Virus record (IMG/VR): IMGVR_UViG_3300021185_003351
Location: 1-64,000 of that record
Direction: 5' to 3' (one strand)
DNA: 64,000 nucleotides
Source of the DNA: a virus
A program made the translations under genes and the position numbers. Position 1 is the first letter of the stretch. Every line of letters starts with the position of its first letter. This document shows, one piece after another, positions 43,829 through 52,047 of this stretch. The notes under the pieces were generated by a model. That model was not told where the DNA came from. It was given only the letters and a program-made list of their open reading frames with translations, and made no database searches.

Positions 43829-44205
43829 AACATATTTTTATTATAATATTATTATGGCCATTAATTAATTTTAGCCAAATGCCAGATACTTGTTTTACAG
43901 AAAATGAAATTATAGAAATTTCAGAAACATTGGATTCATTATATTATTTAGATTCAATTAACAATGAAATTATTTCACAACAAGAAATATTGATATCTGA
44001 ATTAGAAACAGTATTAAAATTAGATTCAGTTGAATTAATGTATATAAGTAAAAAAAATAATTTATTAAATGATAATATTGAATTATATATACAACGTGAA
44101 AAATATTTGAAACCAAAATGGTATGATAATAAAGTTATATGGTTTGCATCAGGAATTCTAACAGCAGTTGCAACAGGAAAGATGGTTGTCGAAGTAGTAC
44201 AATAA
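43825..44205 (+). CDS. Exported coiled-coil protein with C-terminal membrane segment (126 aa)
   Basis: A signal peptide (MKHIFIIILLWPLINFSQ) with the flavobacterial Phe-Ser-Gln end is followed by an acidic helical, coiled-coil-like domain (residues about 30-95). A hydrophobic segment near the C-terminus follows (VIWFASGILTAVATGKMVV). Exported but membrane-tethered: the layout could suit a spanin-like or holin-associated lysis protein. No motif settles this. It lies right before the terminase gene. Confidence 0.5.
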   Translation: MKHIFIIILLWPLINFSQMPDTCFTENEIIEISETLDSLYYLDSINNEIISQQEILISELETVLKLDSVELMYISKKNNLLNDNIELYIQREKYLKPKWYDNKVIWFASGILTAVATGKMVVEVVQ

Positions 44206-45786
44206 GTGAGTAACAAGCAAAACATAAAAAAAATAATACAGGAGCAATATAAAAAATGTGCTCAAGATCCTGTTTATTTTATGCGTCAATATTGCTATAT
44301 TCAACATCCAATTAAAGGTAAAATAAAATTTAATTTATTTCCATTTCAAGAAGAATCATTAACTACATTACAAAAAAATCGATATAATGTAATTCTAAAA
44401 TCTAGACAATTAGGTATATCAACATTATCTGCAGGGTATGCATTGTGGTCAATGTTATTCAATGAAGATTTTAATGTATTAGTAATTGCAACAACTCAGG
44501 ACGTTGCAAAAAATTTAGTAAGTAAAGTTCAAATAATGAACGAAAACTTACCTAGTTGGTTAAAAACAAATATAGTTACTAATAATAAATTATCATTAAA
44601 ATTTGCAAATGGATCAGAAATTAAAGCAATATCAAGTTCTTCTACAGGTGCACGTTCTGAAGCATTATCATTATTAATAGTCGACGAAGCTGCATTTATT
44701 AGAAACATTGAAGAAATTTGGGTAGCATCTCAAGCAACATTATCTACTGGAGGTGGAGCTATTGTATTATCTACTCCTAATGGAATTGGTAATTGGTTTC
44801 ATCAAACATGGGCTGATGCTGAAACTGGAGTAAATGGCTTTGAAACAATTAAACTAGATTGGAAATTACATCCAGAACGAAATCAATCGTGGAGAGACGA
44901 ACAAACACAATTATTAGGAGAAAGAGGAGCAGCACAGGAATGTGATTGTGATTTTATATCTTCCGGTCATACCGTTGTAGATGGATTAATATTACAAAAA
45001 TATGAATCTAAATGCGAAGAGCCTGTAGAAAAAAGAGGATTTGATAACGGATATTGGATATGGGAATATCCAAATTATGAAAAAAATTATATTATTGTAG
45101 CTGATGTTGCTAGAGGTGATGGCGCAGATTGGTCGACATTTCATGTTATCGACGTAGAAACAATAAATCAAGTTGCAGAATATAAAGGTAAATTACCTCC
45201 AAAAGATTTTGGAAATATGTTAGTAACTATTGCAACTGAATGGAATAATGCGTTGTTAGCAATTGAAAATGCAAATATAGGATGGGCTGCAATACAACCA
45301 GCATTAGATAGAGGATACCAAAATTTATTTTATACATATAAAGATGATGGATATGTAGATTTAGAGGTTCAACTATTAAAAGGATATGATCAAAAAGATA
45401 AAACAAAAATGGTACCAGGTGTTTCAACTACTTCAAGAACCAGACCATTAATGATATCTGCATTAGAAATGTATATGAGAGAAGGCTCTCCTATAATACG
45501 TTCAAAAAGATTAATTCAAGAATTATTTGTATTTGTGTGGTTAAATGGTAAAGCACAAGCACAAGTTGGATATAATGACGATTTAGTAATGGCGTATGCT
45601 ATTGCGTTATGGTTACGAGATACTAGTTTAAAATTAAGACAACATGGAATTGAATTAAATAAAAGAGCATTATCACAATTTCAAAAATCAGATAATATAG
45701 TTTATACTAATAAAAATAAATCACAAAGTGAAGACTGGGATTGGAATAACGGTCGAGACAATGAAAATTTAACCTGGCTTCTGTAG
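44206..45786 (+). CDS. gp17: Terminase large subunit, T4 gp17-like (526 aa)
   Basis: The start is GTG, directly after the previous stop. The ATPase has the classic-phage Walker A variant SRQLGIST (residues 66-73), Walker B LLIVDEAAF (Asp160-Glu161) and the coupling motif STPNG. The RNase H-like nuclease has its first Asp300 in IVADVARGDGADWS and later DDLVMAYAIAL near the end. Length fits gp17 (610 aa) with a shorter tail. It cuts and pumps the genome into the prohead. The promoter-like motif right after it separates it from the portal gene. Confidence 0.96.
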   Translation: MSNKQNIKKIIQEQYKKCAQDPVYFMRQYCYIQHPIKGKIKFNLFPFQEESLTTLQKNRYNVILKSRQLGISTLSAGYALWSMLFNEDFNVLVIATTQDVAKNLVSKVQIMNENLPSWLKTNIVTNNKLSLKFANGSEIKAISSSSTGARSEALSLLIVDEAAFIRNIEEIWVASQATLSTGGGAIVLSTPNGIGNWFHQTWADAETGVNGFETIKLDWKLHPERNQSWRDEQTQLLGERGAAQECDCDFISSGHTVVDGLILQKYESKCEEPVEKRGFDNGYWIWEYPNYEKNYIIVADVARGDGADWSTFHVIDVETINQVAEYKGKLPPKDFGNMLVTIATEWNNALLAIENANIGWAAIQPALDRGYQNLFYTYKDDGYVDLEVQLLKGYDQKDKTKMVPGVSTTSRTRPLMISALEMYMREGSPIIRSKRLIQELFVFVWLNGKAQAQVGYNDDLVMAYAIALWLRDTSLKLRQHGIELNKRALSQFQKSDNIVYTNKNKSQSEDWDWNNGRDNENLTWLL

Positions 45787-45793
45787 TTAGTTA

Positions 45794-45807
45794 TATTTAT
45801 AATAAAT
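45794..45807 (+). promoter_or_regulatory. Candidate late promoter motif
   Basis: TATTTATA at 45794-45801 followed by ATAAAT, 19 bases before the ATG at 45821. Confidence 0.5.
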
Positions 45808-45820
45808 TAAAGATAAAAAT

Positions 45821-47650
45821 ATGGCGTCGTTAAGAAAACGTTTACAAAACCTATTTAGTACCAATGTAGTAGTTAGAAAATTTGGAAAAGATAAACTACG
45901 AGTAGTTGATACAAATAGATTACAATCAACTGGTAATTTAGCTGCAACAAAAATTACTGATCGATATTCTAGATTACATGGATCAAATCGACATGGATAT
46001 GGATCATATGGATCTGCATTTGGAGGATATGATTCAAATTATTATTCTCAACAAAATAGAAAACAATTATATACAGATTATGAAATGATGGATAAAGATC
46101 CTATTATTTCTTCTGCATTAGATATATATTCAGATGAGTCTACATTAGAAGATCAGTTTGGAGATATCCTATCTATTAAAACAAATAAGACACATATACA
46201 AAAAATATTATATAATCTATTTTATGATGTTTTAAATATTGAATTTAATATGTGGCCATGGGTTAGGAATATTTGTAAGTATGGAGACTTCTTTTTAAAA
46301 TTAGATATTTCAGATGAATTAGGAATAATTAATGCTAGACCATTATCATCATATGAAATTGAAAGACTTGAAGAATTTGATTCTGAATCTGGAGAATATA
46401 ATATTAAATTCAGACACGACATTAGTGAAAATGTACAATATGATGTATTTGAAATAGCACATTTTAGAATGTTATCAGATTCAAATTTTTTGCCATATGG
46501 TAGATCGATGTTAGAAGGAGCTAGACAAGAATTTCAAAAACTAACAATGTTAGAAGACGCAATGTTAATTCATAGAATTATGAGAGCTCCAGAAAAAAGA
46601 ATCTTTAAAGTTGATATTGGCAATATTCCACCAAATGAAGTTGATACATTTATGGAACAAATTGTTAATAAAATGAAAAAGGTTCCATATGTTGATAAAA
46701 ATACCGGAAATTATAATTTAAAGTTTAATTTAAATAATATGTTAGAAGATTATTATTTACCAGTAAGAGGTGGAAATAGTCAAACACAAATTGATACATT
46801 ACCAGGTATGGAATTTACTGGTATTGATGATATTGAATATGTAAAAAATAAAATGATGGCAGCTTTAAAAATTCCTAAACCATTTTTAGGATATTCTGAA
46901 GGGGTTGAAGGAAAAAGTACATTAGCTTCTATGGATATTAGATTTGCTAGAACAATCGAACGAATTCAAAAAATTATTTGTTCTGAATTATCAAAAATTG
47001 CAATAGTTCATTTGTATGCACAGGGGTTTGAAGGAGAAGATTTAATTGGTTTTGAATTATCATTAACTCCACCTTCAATTATATATGATCAACAAAAAGT
47101 TGCACTAATGAATGAAAAAATTACTTTAGCAGTTGCAATGAAAGATTCAAAACTAGTATCAGACAAATACATTTATGAATACATATTTAATATGTCTGAA
47201 GACGAATGGTTAGAAGAAAGAAATAATGTTGTAGAAGATCTTAAACTAAGATTTAGACAAAATCAAGTAGAGCAAGAAGGAAATGATCCAACATTAACTG
47301 GAGTTTCATATGGTACTCCACACGATTTAGCCTCCATGCATATGAGCACCGATGATGTTGAAGATAAAGATCAAGGCGGCCGTCCACCTGAAGGAATAAA
47401 ATACGGACAGCATAAAAATCATATGGGTTGGGATCCTACCGGAGGAAAAACAGTTAAACAGGCAATGAATACAACATTCCAACCAGATCCTAGATTTAAA
47501 ACAACTACTAAAACTGGCATGAAACCTGTAGCTACAGAAAATGCTGATATTTTAAAAAAAATTAATAAAAGTAGATCTAAAATACTATTTGAAAAAAATA
47601 AAAAAAATAAAGATTCTGGATCAATTTTAGATGAAAATAATATTTTATAA
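45821..47650 (+). CDS. gp20: Portal vertex protein, T4 gp20-like (609 aa)
   Basis: The sequence follows the T4 portal family: YEMMDKDPIISSALDIYSDE near residue 88-107, then EDAMLIHRIMRAPEKRIFKVDIGN, MLEDYYLPVRGGNSQTQIDTLPG and KIPKPFLGYSEGVEGKSTLA, which are among the best conserved parts of gp20. The last 100 residues are disordered and basic. Dodecameric ring at the unique capsid vertex through which DNA passes. Order terminase-portal-core-protease-scaffold-capsid is as in T4. Confidence 0.95.
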   Translation: MASLRKRLQNLFSTNVVVRKFGKDKLRVVDTNRLQSTGNLAATKITDRYSRLHGSNRHGYGSYGSAFGGYDSNYYSQQNRKQLYTDYEMMDKDPIISSALDIYSDESTLEDQFGDILSIKTNKTHIQKILYNLFYDVLNIEFNMWPWVRNICKYGDFFLKLDISDELGIINARPLSSYEIERLEEFDSESGEYNIKFRHDISENVQYDVFEIAHFRMLSDSNFLPYGRSMLEGARQEFQKLTMLEDAMLIHRIMRAPEKRIFKVDIGNIPPNEVDTFMEQIVNKMKKVPYVDKNTGNYNLKFNLNNMLEDYYLPVRGGNSQTQIDTLPGMEFTGIDDIEYVKNKMMAALKIPKPFLGYSEGVEGKSTLASMDIRFARTIERIQKIICSELSKIAIVHLYAQGFEGEDLIGFELSLTPPSIIYDQQKVALMNEKITLAVAMKDSKLVSDKYIYEYIFNMSEDEWLEERNNVVEDLKLRFRQNQVEQEGNDPTLTGVSYGTPHDLASMHMSTDDVEDKDQGGRPPEGIKYGQHKNHMGWDPTGGKTVKQAMNTTFQPDPRFKTTTKTGMKPVATENADILKKINKSRSKILFEKNKKNKDSGSILDENNIL

Positions 47651-47659
47651 TTAACATCA

Positions 47660-47673
47660 TATTTATATGAAAG
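47660..47673 (+). promoter_or_regulatory. Candidate late promoter motif
   Basis: TATTTATA at 47660-47667 followed by TGAAAG, 20 bases before the ATG at 47688. Confidence 0.45.
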
Positions 47674-47687
47674 AACCATGAACTAAC

Positions 47688-48539
47688 ATGAAAACTCTTA
47701 AACATTCAAAATATAAAAATACTGCTATTCTTTTTGAGATGTTAGTAAGGAAACTTACATCGGAAACATTGACGTCAGATAAAACAATTACAGTTGAAAT
47801 TATTAAAAAGTATTTTGGTAAAAATACAGTATTATCAAAAGAGCTACAATTATATAATTCTTTAATAAAAGAATCATTTAAAACTGAAGCTCAATCATTA
47901 GAATTTATTAGAAGTTGTAAAGAAGCTCATACTAAATTAAATAAAAGTTCATTACGTAGACAACGTTATAATTTAGTGAAAGAAATATCAGAAAATTTTG
48001 ATTTTCAAAAAGTTTCTAAAATACGTATAAATAATTATAAAGAATTAGCATCTATATATAAAATATTTGAATATTCTAATTCTGATAATCCTAAGGATTT
48101 ATTGGAATGTAAAACTGTTATCGTTGAACATATATTAAATGATAGTAATACGTCAACTAAAAAAGATGTTGTATTAGAAACATATAAAAAACACGATAAA
48201 GAAGTTAGAATGTTAGCATATAAATTATTAGTTGATAAATTTAATTCAAAATATTCATCTTTAAACGAAAATCAGAAACAAGTTTTAAATCAATATATAA
48301 CTCACGTTAATGACACTGAATCTTTAAAATTATATTTAGAAGGTATATTACCAAATATTAAATTACAACTAAAAGAACAAGTATTAAAAATTCAAGACCC
48401 AGTTACAAAAATAAAAGTTGATAAACTTTCTGATATGTTATGTAATGTTAAAACAATAAAAGTAGTTAAAGAGTCTCATATTTTGTCAATATTAAGATAT
48501 TTTGATTTAATTAAAGAACTAAAACAGGTAAACAAATGA
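47688..48539 (+). CDS. Helical protein between portal and protease (283 aa)
   Basis: A basic, wholly helical protein (MKTLKHSKYKNTAILFEMLVRKLTSETL...). In T4 the interval between gp20 and gp21 codes for the small prohead core proteins gp67 and gp68; this gene holds that position but is larger and shows no clear match. Proteins of this sort recur in marine T4-like phages. It overlaps the next ATG by four bases. Confidence 0.58.
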   Translation: MKTLKHSKYKNTAILFEMLVRKLTSETLTSDKTITVEIIKKYFGKNTVLSKELQLYNSLIKESFKTEAQSLEFIRSCKEAHTKLNKSSLRRQRYNLVKEISENFDFQKVSKIRINNYKELASIYKIFEYSNSDNPKDLLECKTVIVEHILNDSNTSTKKDVVLETYKKHDKEVRMLAYKLLVDKFNSKYSSLNENQKQVLNQYITHVNDTESLKLYLEGILPNIKLQLKEQVLKIQDPVTKIKVDKLSDMLCNVKTIKVVKESHILSILRYFDLIKELKQVNK

Positions 48540-49237
48540 AGTCATTTTTACACGAAATAGAATCTAAATTTACACGTCTTCAAGAAAAAGATTGGGACGG
48601 TGATGGAAAAGAAGAATCTCCAAATGATGAATATATGGGAGTTAAAGACAAAGCTATTAAAAAAGCAATGAAGAAAGAAAACTCTAAGCCAGATTTTTTA
48701 GATTTAGATAATGACAATGATACTGAAGAGTCTATGAAGCAAGCAGCCAAACAAGCAAATGAAGTCATAAAAACAAATGATCCAGATGCTGCAGCAGACA
48801 TGCAAAAAAAGAATCCTAATGTAGATATTGAATTAACAGAAGATGAACTTGGCGAACAAAATGTAACTGGTGCAATTGCTGGATATCAAACCCCAAATGC
48901 ATTTTCAACAAAAGCTCAAGCAAAAAAGAAAAAGAATATGAAATATGAATCTGTACAAAAAGCTATGGATACAAAATATGAAGCTATGATTGAATCATAT
49001 TCTAAATTTGCAACTGGTAATCCAAAGTCTACACCATCACAAACAGTAAATGGTACCATTAAAGAAGTTGCAAAAAAATTACAAGAGATAGAACAAATAG
49101 TTAAATATACATCTAAATTAAAGACCGAATCTGGTATAGCTGGATCGTCATATGGAAAATCTACTCATACAGCATTAAATAAAATTTCAGAAAGATTATT
49201 AAAAATATCTGAACGTGTAAGAAGCTTAGGAGAATAA
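48536..49237 (+). CDS. Prohead core-type protein with acidic Asp/Asn motifs (233 aa)
   Basis: It starts MKSFLHEIESKFTRLQEKDW, a short amphipathic helix containing L-x-E, so it may carry a capsid-targeting or prohead-core leader. Two Asp/Asn-rich loops follow, DWDGDGKEE and DLDNDNDTEE, which resemble calcium-binding EF-hand or dockerin loops. The middle has QVTGAIAGYQTPNAF-type text near residues 105-120, and the C-terminus is coiled coil. Position before gp21 suggests a scaffold core component. Confidence 0.6.
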   Translation: MKSFLHEIESKFTRLQEKDWDGDGKEESPNDEYMGVKDKAIKKAMKKENSKPDFLDLDNDNDTEESMKQAAKQANEVIKTNDPDAAADMQKKNPNVDIELTEDELGEQNVTGAIAGYQTPNAFSTKAQAKKKKNMKYESVQKAMDTKYEAMIESYSKFATGNPKSTPSQTVNGTIKEVAKKLQEIEQIVKYTSKLKTESGIAGSSYGKSTHTALNKISERLLKISERVRSLGE

Positions 49238-49238
49238 T

Positions 49239-49865
49239 ATGAATAAAAATTTATTAGTAGAATATATTCCATTTAAACCAATAGGGCCAATTAATGAACA
49301 AATGGCTAATAAATTTGGAGTTCCAGGTGGGTTAGTAGTACAAGGCGTTTTACAAAGAGCTGGAGCTAAAAATCAAAATGGACGTGTTTATCCTAAAAAT
49401 ATATTAGATAGAGAAGCTAAAAAATATCAACAAGAATATATTAGTCAAAACAGAGCGTTAGGCGAATTAGATCATCCAGAATCATCAGTTGTTAATTTAA
49501 ACAATGTATCTCACAATGTTTTAAAAATGTGGTGGCAGAATAACGATTTAATGGGAGCTGTACAAATATTAGAAACCCCAGCTGGTAAAATATTAAAGTC
49601 GCTATTTGATGCTGGTATTACATTAGGAATATCTAGTAGAGGATTAGGATCAGTAAAAGAATTATATAAAGAGTCTGCAGTTGAAGTTCAAGAAGATTTT
49701 GAATTAATTTGTTTTGACTTTGTTTCAAATCCGTCTACCCATGGCGCATTTTTAAAACCAATGAATGAATCAATTAATAAAAATACAAAACAAAATTATA
49801 AAAAAGTAAATGATATTATTACATCAATTTTATGTGATAGTGGAAAATGTAGGATTTTACCATGA
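49239..49865 (+). CDS. gp21: Prohead maturation protease, T4 gp21-like (208 aa)
   Basis: Catalytic residues are visible: His79 in GELDHPE and Ser132/Ser133 in GISSRGLGS, the serine-protease pair of the herpes/T4 prohead protease family, at nearly the T4 positions (T4 His85, Ser140). Length (208) matches T4 gp21 (212). The enzyme is packaged in the prohead and cuts scaffold, capsid and leader-tagged proteins after L-x-E or I-x-E. Its presence is what makes the MIKLK..LxE leaders meaningful. Overlaps the next gene by four bases. Confidence 0.94.
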   Translation: MNKNLLVEYIPFKPIGPINEQMANKFGVPGGLVVQGVLQRAGAKNQNGRVYPKNILDREAKKYQQEYISQNRALGELDHPESSVVNLNNVSHNVLKMWWQNNDLMGAVQILETPAGKILKSLFDAGITLGISSRGLGSVKELYKESAVEVQEDFELICFDFVSNPSTHGAFLKPMNESINKNTKQNYKKVNDIITSILCDSGKCRILP

Positions 49866-50227
49866 GAATAAAAGATTTATTAGAAGCATTAGATAGAGAG
49901 CAAGTTGAAATACCAAAAGAGAAAAAACGTGAATTTGTAGAAGCAGTAAGAAATTACTCTCAATTAGGCGAATCAGTATATGGTAAAGGTGATCTTAAAG
50001 AATTATGTCAAAAGATACACTATATGGTAGAAATGGCTCAACAAGTAACATTGTCTGAAGGCGATTGGTTTGATGGTATTACTGTTAATAGACACATGAA
50101 AGGACTTAACGAATCATATAAAGTATTTGAAAAGACTGCTCAAGAAATATCTAGACTACAAGAAAGACTATCTGCATCATATGAAGATATTGGTCAAGGA
50201 TTAAGTAAATATTTTGATATAAAATAA
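49862..50227 (+). CDS. Putative head protein with short cleavable-type leader (121 aa)
   Basis: Starts MRIKDLLEALDREQVE, a shorter relative of the cargo leader (I-K-D-L-L-E) with an L-L-E site. The rest is helical, with KQVTLSEGDWFDGITVNRHMK in the middle, a pattern seen in marine T4-like phage genes next to the protease. Likely an internal or core head protein. ATGA overlap with gp21. Confidence 0.55.
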   Translation: MRIKDLLEALDREQVEIPKEKKREFVEAVRNYSQLGESVYGKGDLKELCQKIHYMVEMAQQVTLSEGDWFDGITVNRHMKGLNESYKVFEKTAQEISRLQERLSASYEDIGQGLSKYFDIK

Positions 50228-50270
50228 TTTTGAATTTATAAAAAAAATTATTATAATATAAAGGAAGTAA

Positions 50271-50654
50271 ATGTCAAACATTGATAATACATATCGTCAA
50301 TATTTTGGAATGAAATCACAAACTAATGAAGCTGATTTAATAAATAAAATATCAGATTACAAGGGTGGATTTCTTTATAAACTAATTGATCCAGCTACAG
50401 CAGGTAATGTGAAAGCCGATATTCAAGCATTTTTAAATAAAAAAGGAATGCATGTTATAAAAACAAAATTTGACGATGCAGCTGGTAAAGGATTCTTTTA
50501 TGTTAGATTAGGAGAAGATCCTGCAAAAGAATCTCAGAGAATACAAGGATTTGTAAGTCAACTACCAGAAGTAGAAAAATTTAAATTTACATTAAAACCA
50601 ATACAAAAAGTTACAAACAATCCATCAGATGAACAAACAACACAAATACCATAA
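50271..50654 (+). CDS. Hypothetical protein (127 aa)
   Basis: A soluble protein (MSNIDNTYRQYFGMKSQTNE...) with a central mixed alpha/beta part (GFLYKLIDPATAG..., KGFFYVRLGEDPAKESQRIQG). No motif recognised. It starts after an AAGGAAG ribosome site and a TTATTATAATA element, and overlaps the bS21 gene by 26 bases, so both share a transcript. Confidence 0.5.
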   Translation: MSNIDNTYRQYFGMKSQTNEADLINKISDYKGGFLYKLIDPATAGNVKADIQAFLNKKGMHVIKTKFDDAAGKGFFYVRLGEDPAKESQRIQGFVSQLPEVEKFKFTLKPIQKVTNNPSDEQTTQIP

Positions 50655-50865
50655 ATCAATAGTACCAGGAAATTCTTTTTCAACGAAAGTAATTAATAAA
50701 GATATAAACTTTGCTTTACGATCTTGGAAAAAACAACTTAAAATATCTAATACATTAGATACATTAAAAGAAAAACGAGAATTTGAAAAGCCTAGTGTTA
50801 CCAAAAGAAAAATTAAAAATTCTGCAATTTTTAATCAATATATACAAGATTTAAAATCTTTATAA
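50629..50865 (+). CDS. rpsU: Ribosomal protein bS21 homologue (78 aa)
   Basis: Residues about 20-65 follow bS21 closely: KVINKDINFALRSWKKQLK, then LKEKREFEKPSVTKRK, where bS21 has D-x-A-L-R-x-F-K-R..., L-x-E-x-R-x-R-x-x-x-x-K-P-S-x-x-x-K-R. The KPSVxKR form is the one I know from Bacteroidetes. The first 18 residues are an extra N-terminal piece. bS21 sits on the 30S platform near the 3' end of 16S rRNA and influences initiation. Phage copies could swap into host ribosomes. It lies directly before the scaffold-capsid unit. Confidence 0.8.
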   Translation: MNKQHKYHKSIVPGNSFSTKVINKDINFALRSWKKQLKISNTLDTLKEKREFEKPSVTKRKIKNSAIFNQYIQDLKSL

Positions 50866-50893
50866 TATATTTTCATTTTTTTTATTTCGTCTA

Positions 50894-50907
50894 TATTTAT
50901 AGTAAAT
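50894..50907 (+). promoter_or_regulatory. Candidate late promoter motif of the scaffold-capsid unit
   Basis: TATTTATA at 50894-50901 followed by GTAAAT, 101 bases before the scaffold ATG, the longest leader of all 19 copies. A hairpin and a strong ribosome site lie in the leader. Confidence 0.5.
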
Positions 50908-50927
50908 ACACTATCTCTATATAGTGT
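50908..50927 (+). repeat. Hairpin in the scaffold-capsid leader
   Basis: ACACTAT at 50908-50914 and ATAGTGT at 50921-50927 are perfect complements around a six-base loop, one base after the promoter-like motif. At the very 5' end of the transcript it could stabilise the mRNA. Confidence 0.5.
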
Positions 50928-50989
50928 CAATTATTATTAATTTATTCTATTAAGATTTACAAATAATCTTATTTCCAAAAACAAAATTT

Positions 50990-50995
50990 AAGGAG
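50990..50995 (+). promoter_or_regulatory. Strong Shine-Dalgarno before the scaffold gene
   Basis: AAGGAG seven bases before the ATG at 51003. Most genes in the window lack such a sequence, so this one is notable for a highly expressed gene. Confidence 0.75.
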
Positions 50996-51002
50996 ACAAG
51001 TA

Positions 51003-52022
51003 ATGGACGGAAAATCGGACTTACTAAAAGAAGCGATCGCTGACGCAAAAGCCGTAAAGGAAACTGCATTAGCAAACGCTAAAATAGCTCTTGAAGAGGC
51101 TTTTGCCCCTAGAATTGAAGCAATGCTATCAACAAAACTTTCTGAAGATTTATATGAAGACGAAATGGAAGACGAAGTACCAGCGCCAGTAGCCGATACA
51201 CCAGTTGAAGAACATGACGTTATGTATGAGCCTGAAGTAGAAGGTGGAGAGATGGATGCTGCCCCTGCACCAGAAATGGATGCCGAAATTGATATGGATA
51301 TGCCTGCTGAAGAACCAGTAGTTGCAGATGACATGGAAATGGAAGGTATGATGGATGATGCACCAGTAGACACAGACAGCGTTGAAGAAGATCTAGAACT
51401 AGAAGCAATCATAAGAGAGTTAGAAGAAGATTTAAATGAAGAAGAACTAACTGAAGAAGATATCTTTGAATCAAATGATTCTACAGATTTAACTGAAGAG
51501 GATAAAATGGTCGACGACAAAAAAGAAACCAATGAAGAATTCAATATTGATGAAATCATTGAAGGTATTTTGTCTGAAGACGAAGAAGAAAAAGACTCTA
51601 AAGAAAAAGTAGAAGAAGAAAAAGAAGAAGATGAATCTAAAGAAAAAGTAGAAGAAATGACTGAAGAATTAACTGAAGCATATGATACTATTGAATCTTT
51701 AAGAGGCACAATCAACGAAGTTAATCTTTTAAATGCAAAACTTTTATATACTAACAAATTATTTAGGAATTTTGAATTATCAGAAAGTCAAAAAATGACT
51801 GTTATCGAAAATTTCGATAGAGCTGGTAATACAAGAGAAGTTAAACTCGTATTTAGTACATTAGCAGAAAATTTTACAGTTCCTGTAAAAAAGAGAAAAG
51901 TAGTTAAAGAAGGCACTGCCTCTAAAGCAATTAACTCTACTGCTCCTGCAACTAAAACAATAATCAACGAAGGTAATGAATTAGCTAACAGATGGAAGAA
52001 GTTAGCAGGATTACTAAGTTAA
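51003..52022 (+). CDS. gp22: Prohead scaffold protein, T4 gp22-like (339 aa)
   Basis: The protein is dominated by Glu/Asp (residues about 55-220, with Asp/Met/Pro-Ala-rich stretches and runs such as EEEKEEDESKEKVEEM), as usual for scaffold cores. A helical C-terminal domain follows (ETEELTEAYDTIESLRGTIN..., LLYTNKLFRNFELSESQK). The C-terminal part matches the marine gp22 pattern. It lies between protease and major capsid protein, has a strong ribosome site and lacks Cys. It is degraded by gp21 during maturation. Confidence 0.85.
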   Translation: MDGKSDLLKEAIADAKAVKETALANAKIALEEAFAPRIEAMLSTKLSEDLYEDEMEDEVPAPVADTPVEEHDVMYEPEVEGGEMDAAPAPEMDAEIDMDMPAEEPVVADDMEMEGMMDDAPVDTDSVEEDLELEAIIRELEEDLNEEELTEEDIFESNDSTDLTEEDKMVDDKKETNEEFNIDEIIEGILSEDEEEKDSKEKVEEEKEEDESKEKVEEMTEELTEAYDTIESLRGTINEVNLLNAKLLYTNKLFRNFELSESQKMTVIENFDRAGNTREVKLVFSTLAENFTVPVKKRKVVKEGTASKAINSTAPATKTIINEGNELANRWKKLAGLLS

Positions 52023-52047
52023 TTAAAAAAAAATAAGAAAGAAAAAA

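Noticed and set aside
43486-43833. Minus-strand Phe/Leu-rich frame resembling a membrane protein
   Set aside because: Antisense of Lys-rich coding sequence (AAA/AAG gives TTT/CTT), a common artefact in AT-rich genomes.
50969-51757. 262-residue open frame on the minus strand, very Ser-rich
   Set aside because: It is the antisense of the Glu/Asp-rich scaffold gene; GAA/GAT codons read backwards give Ser/Phe/Ile runs. No ribosome site or neighbours on that strand.
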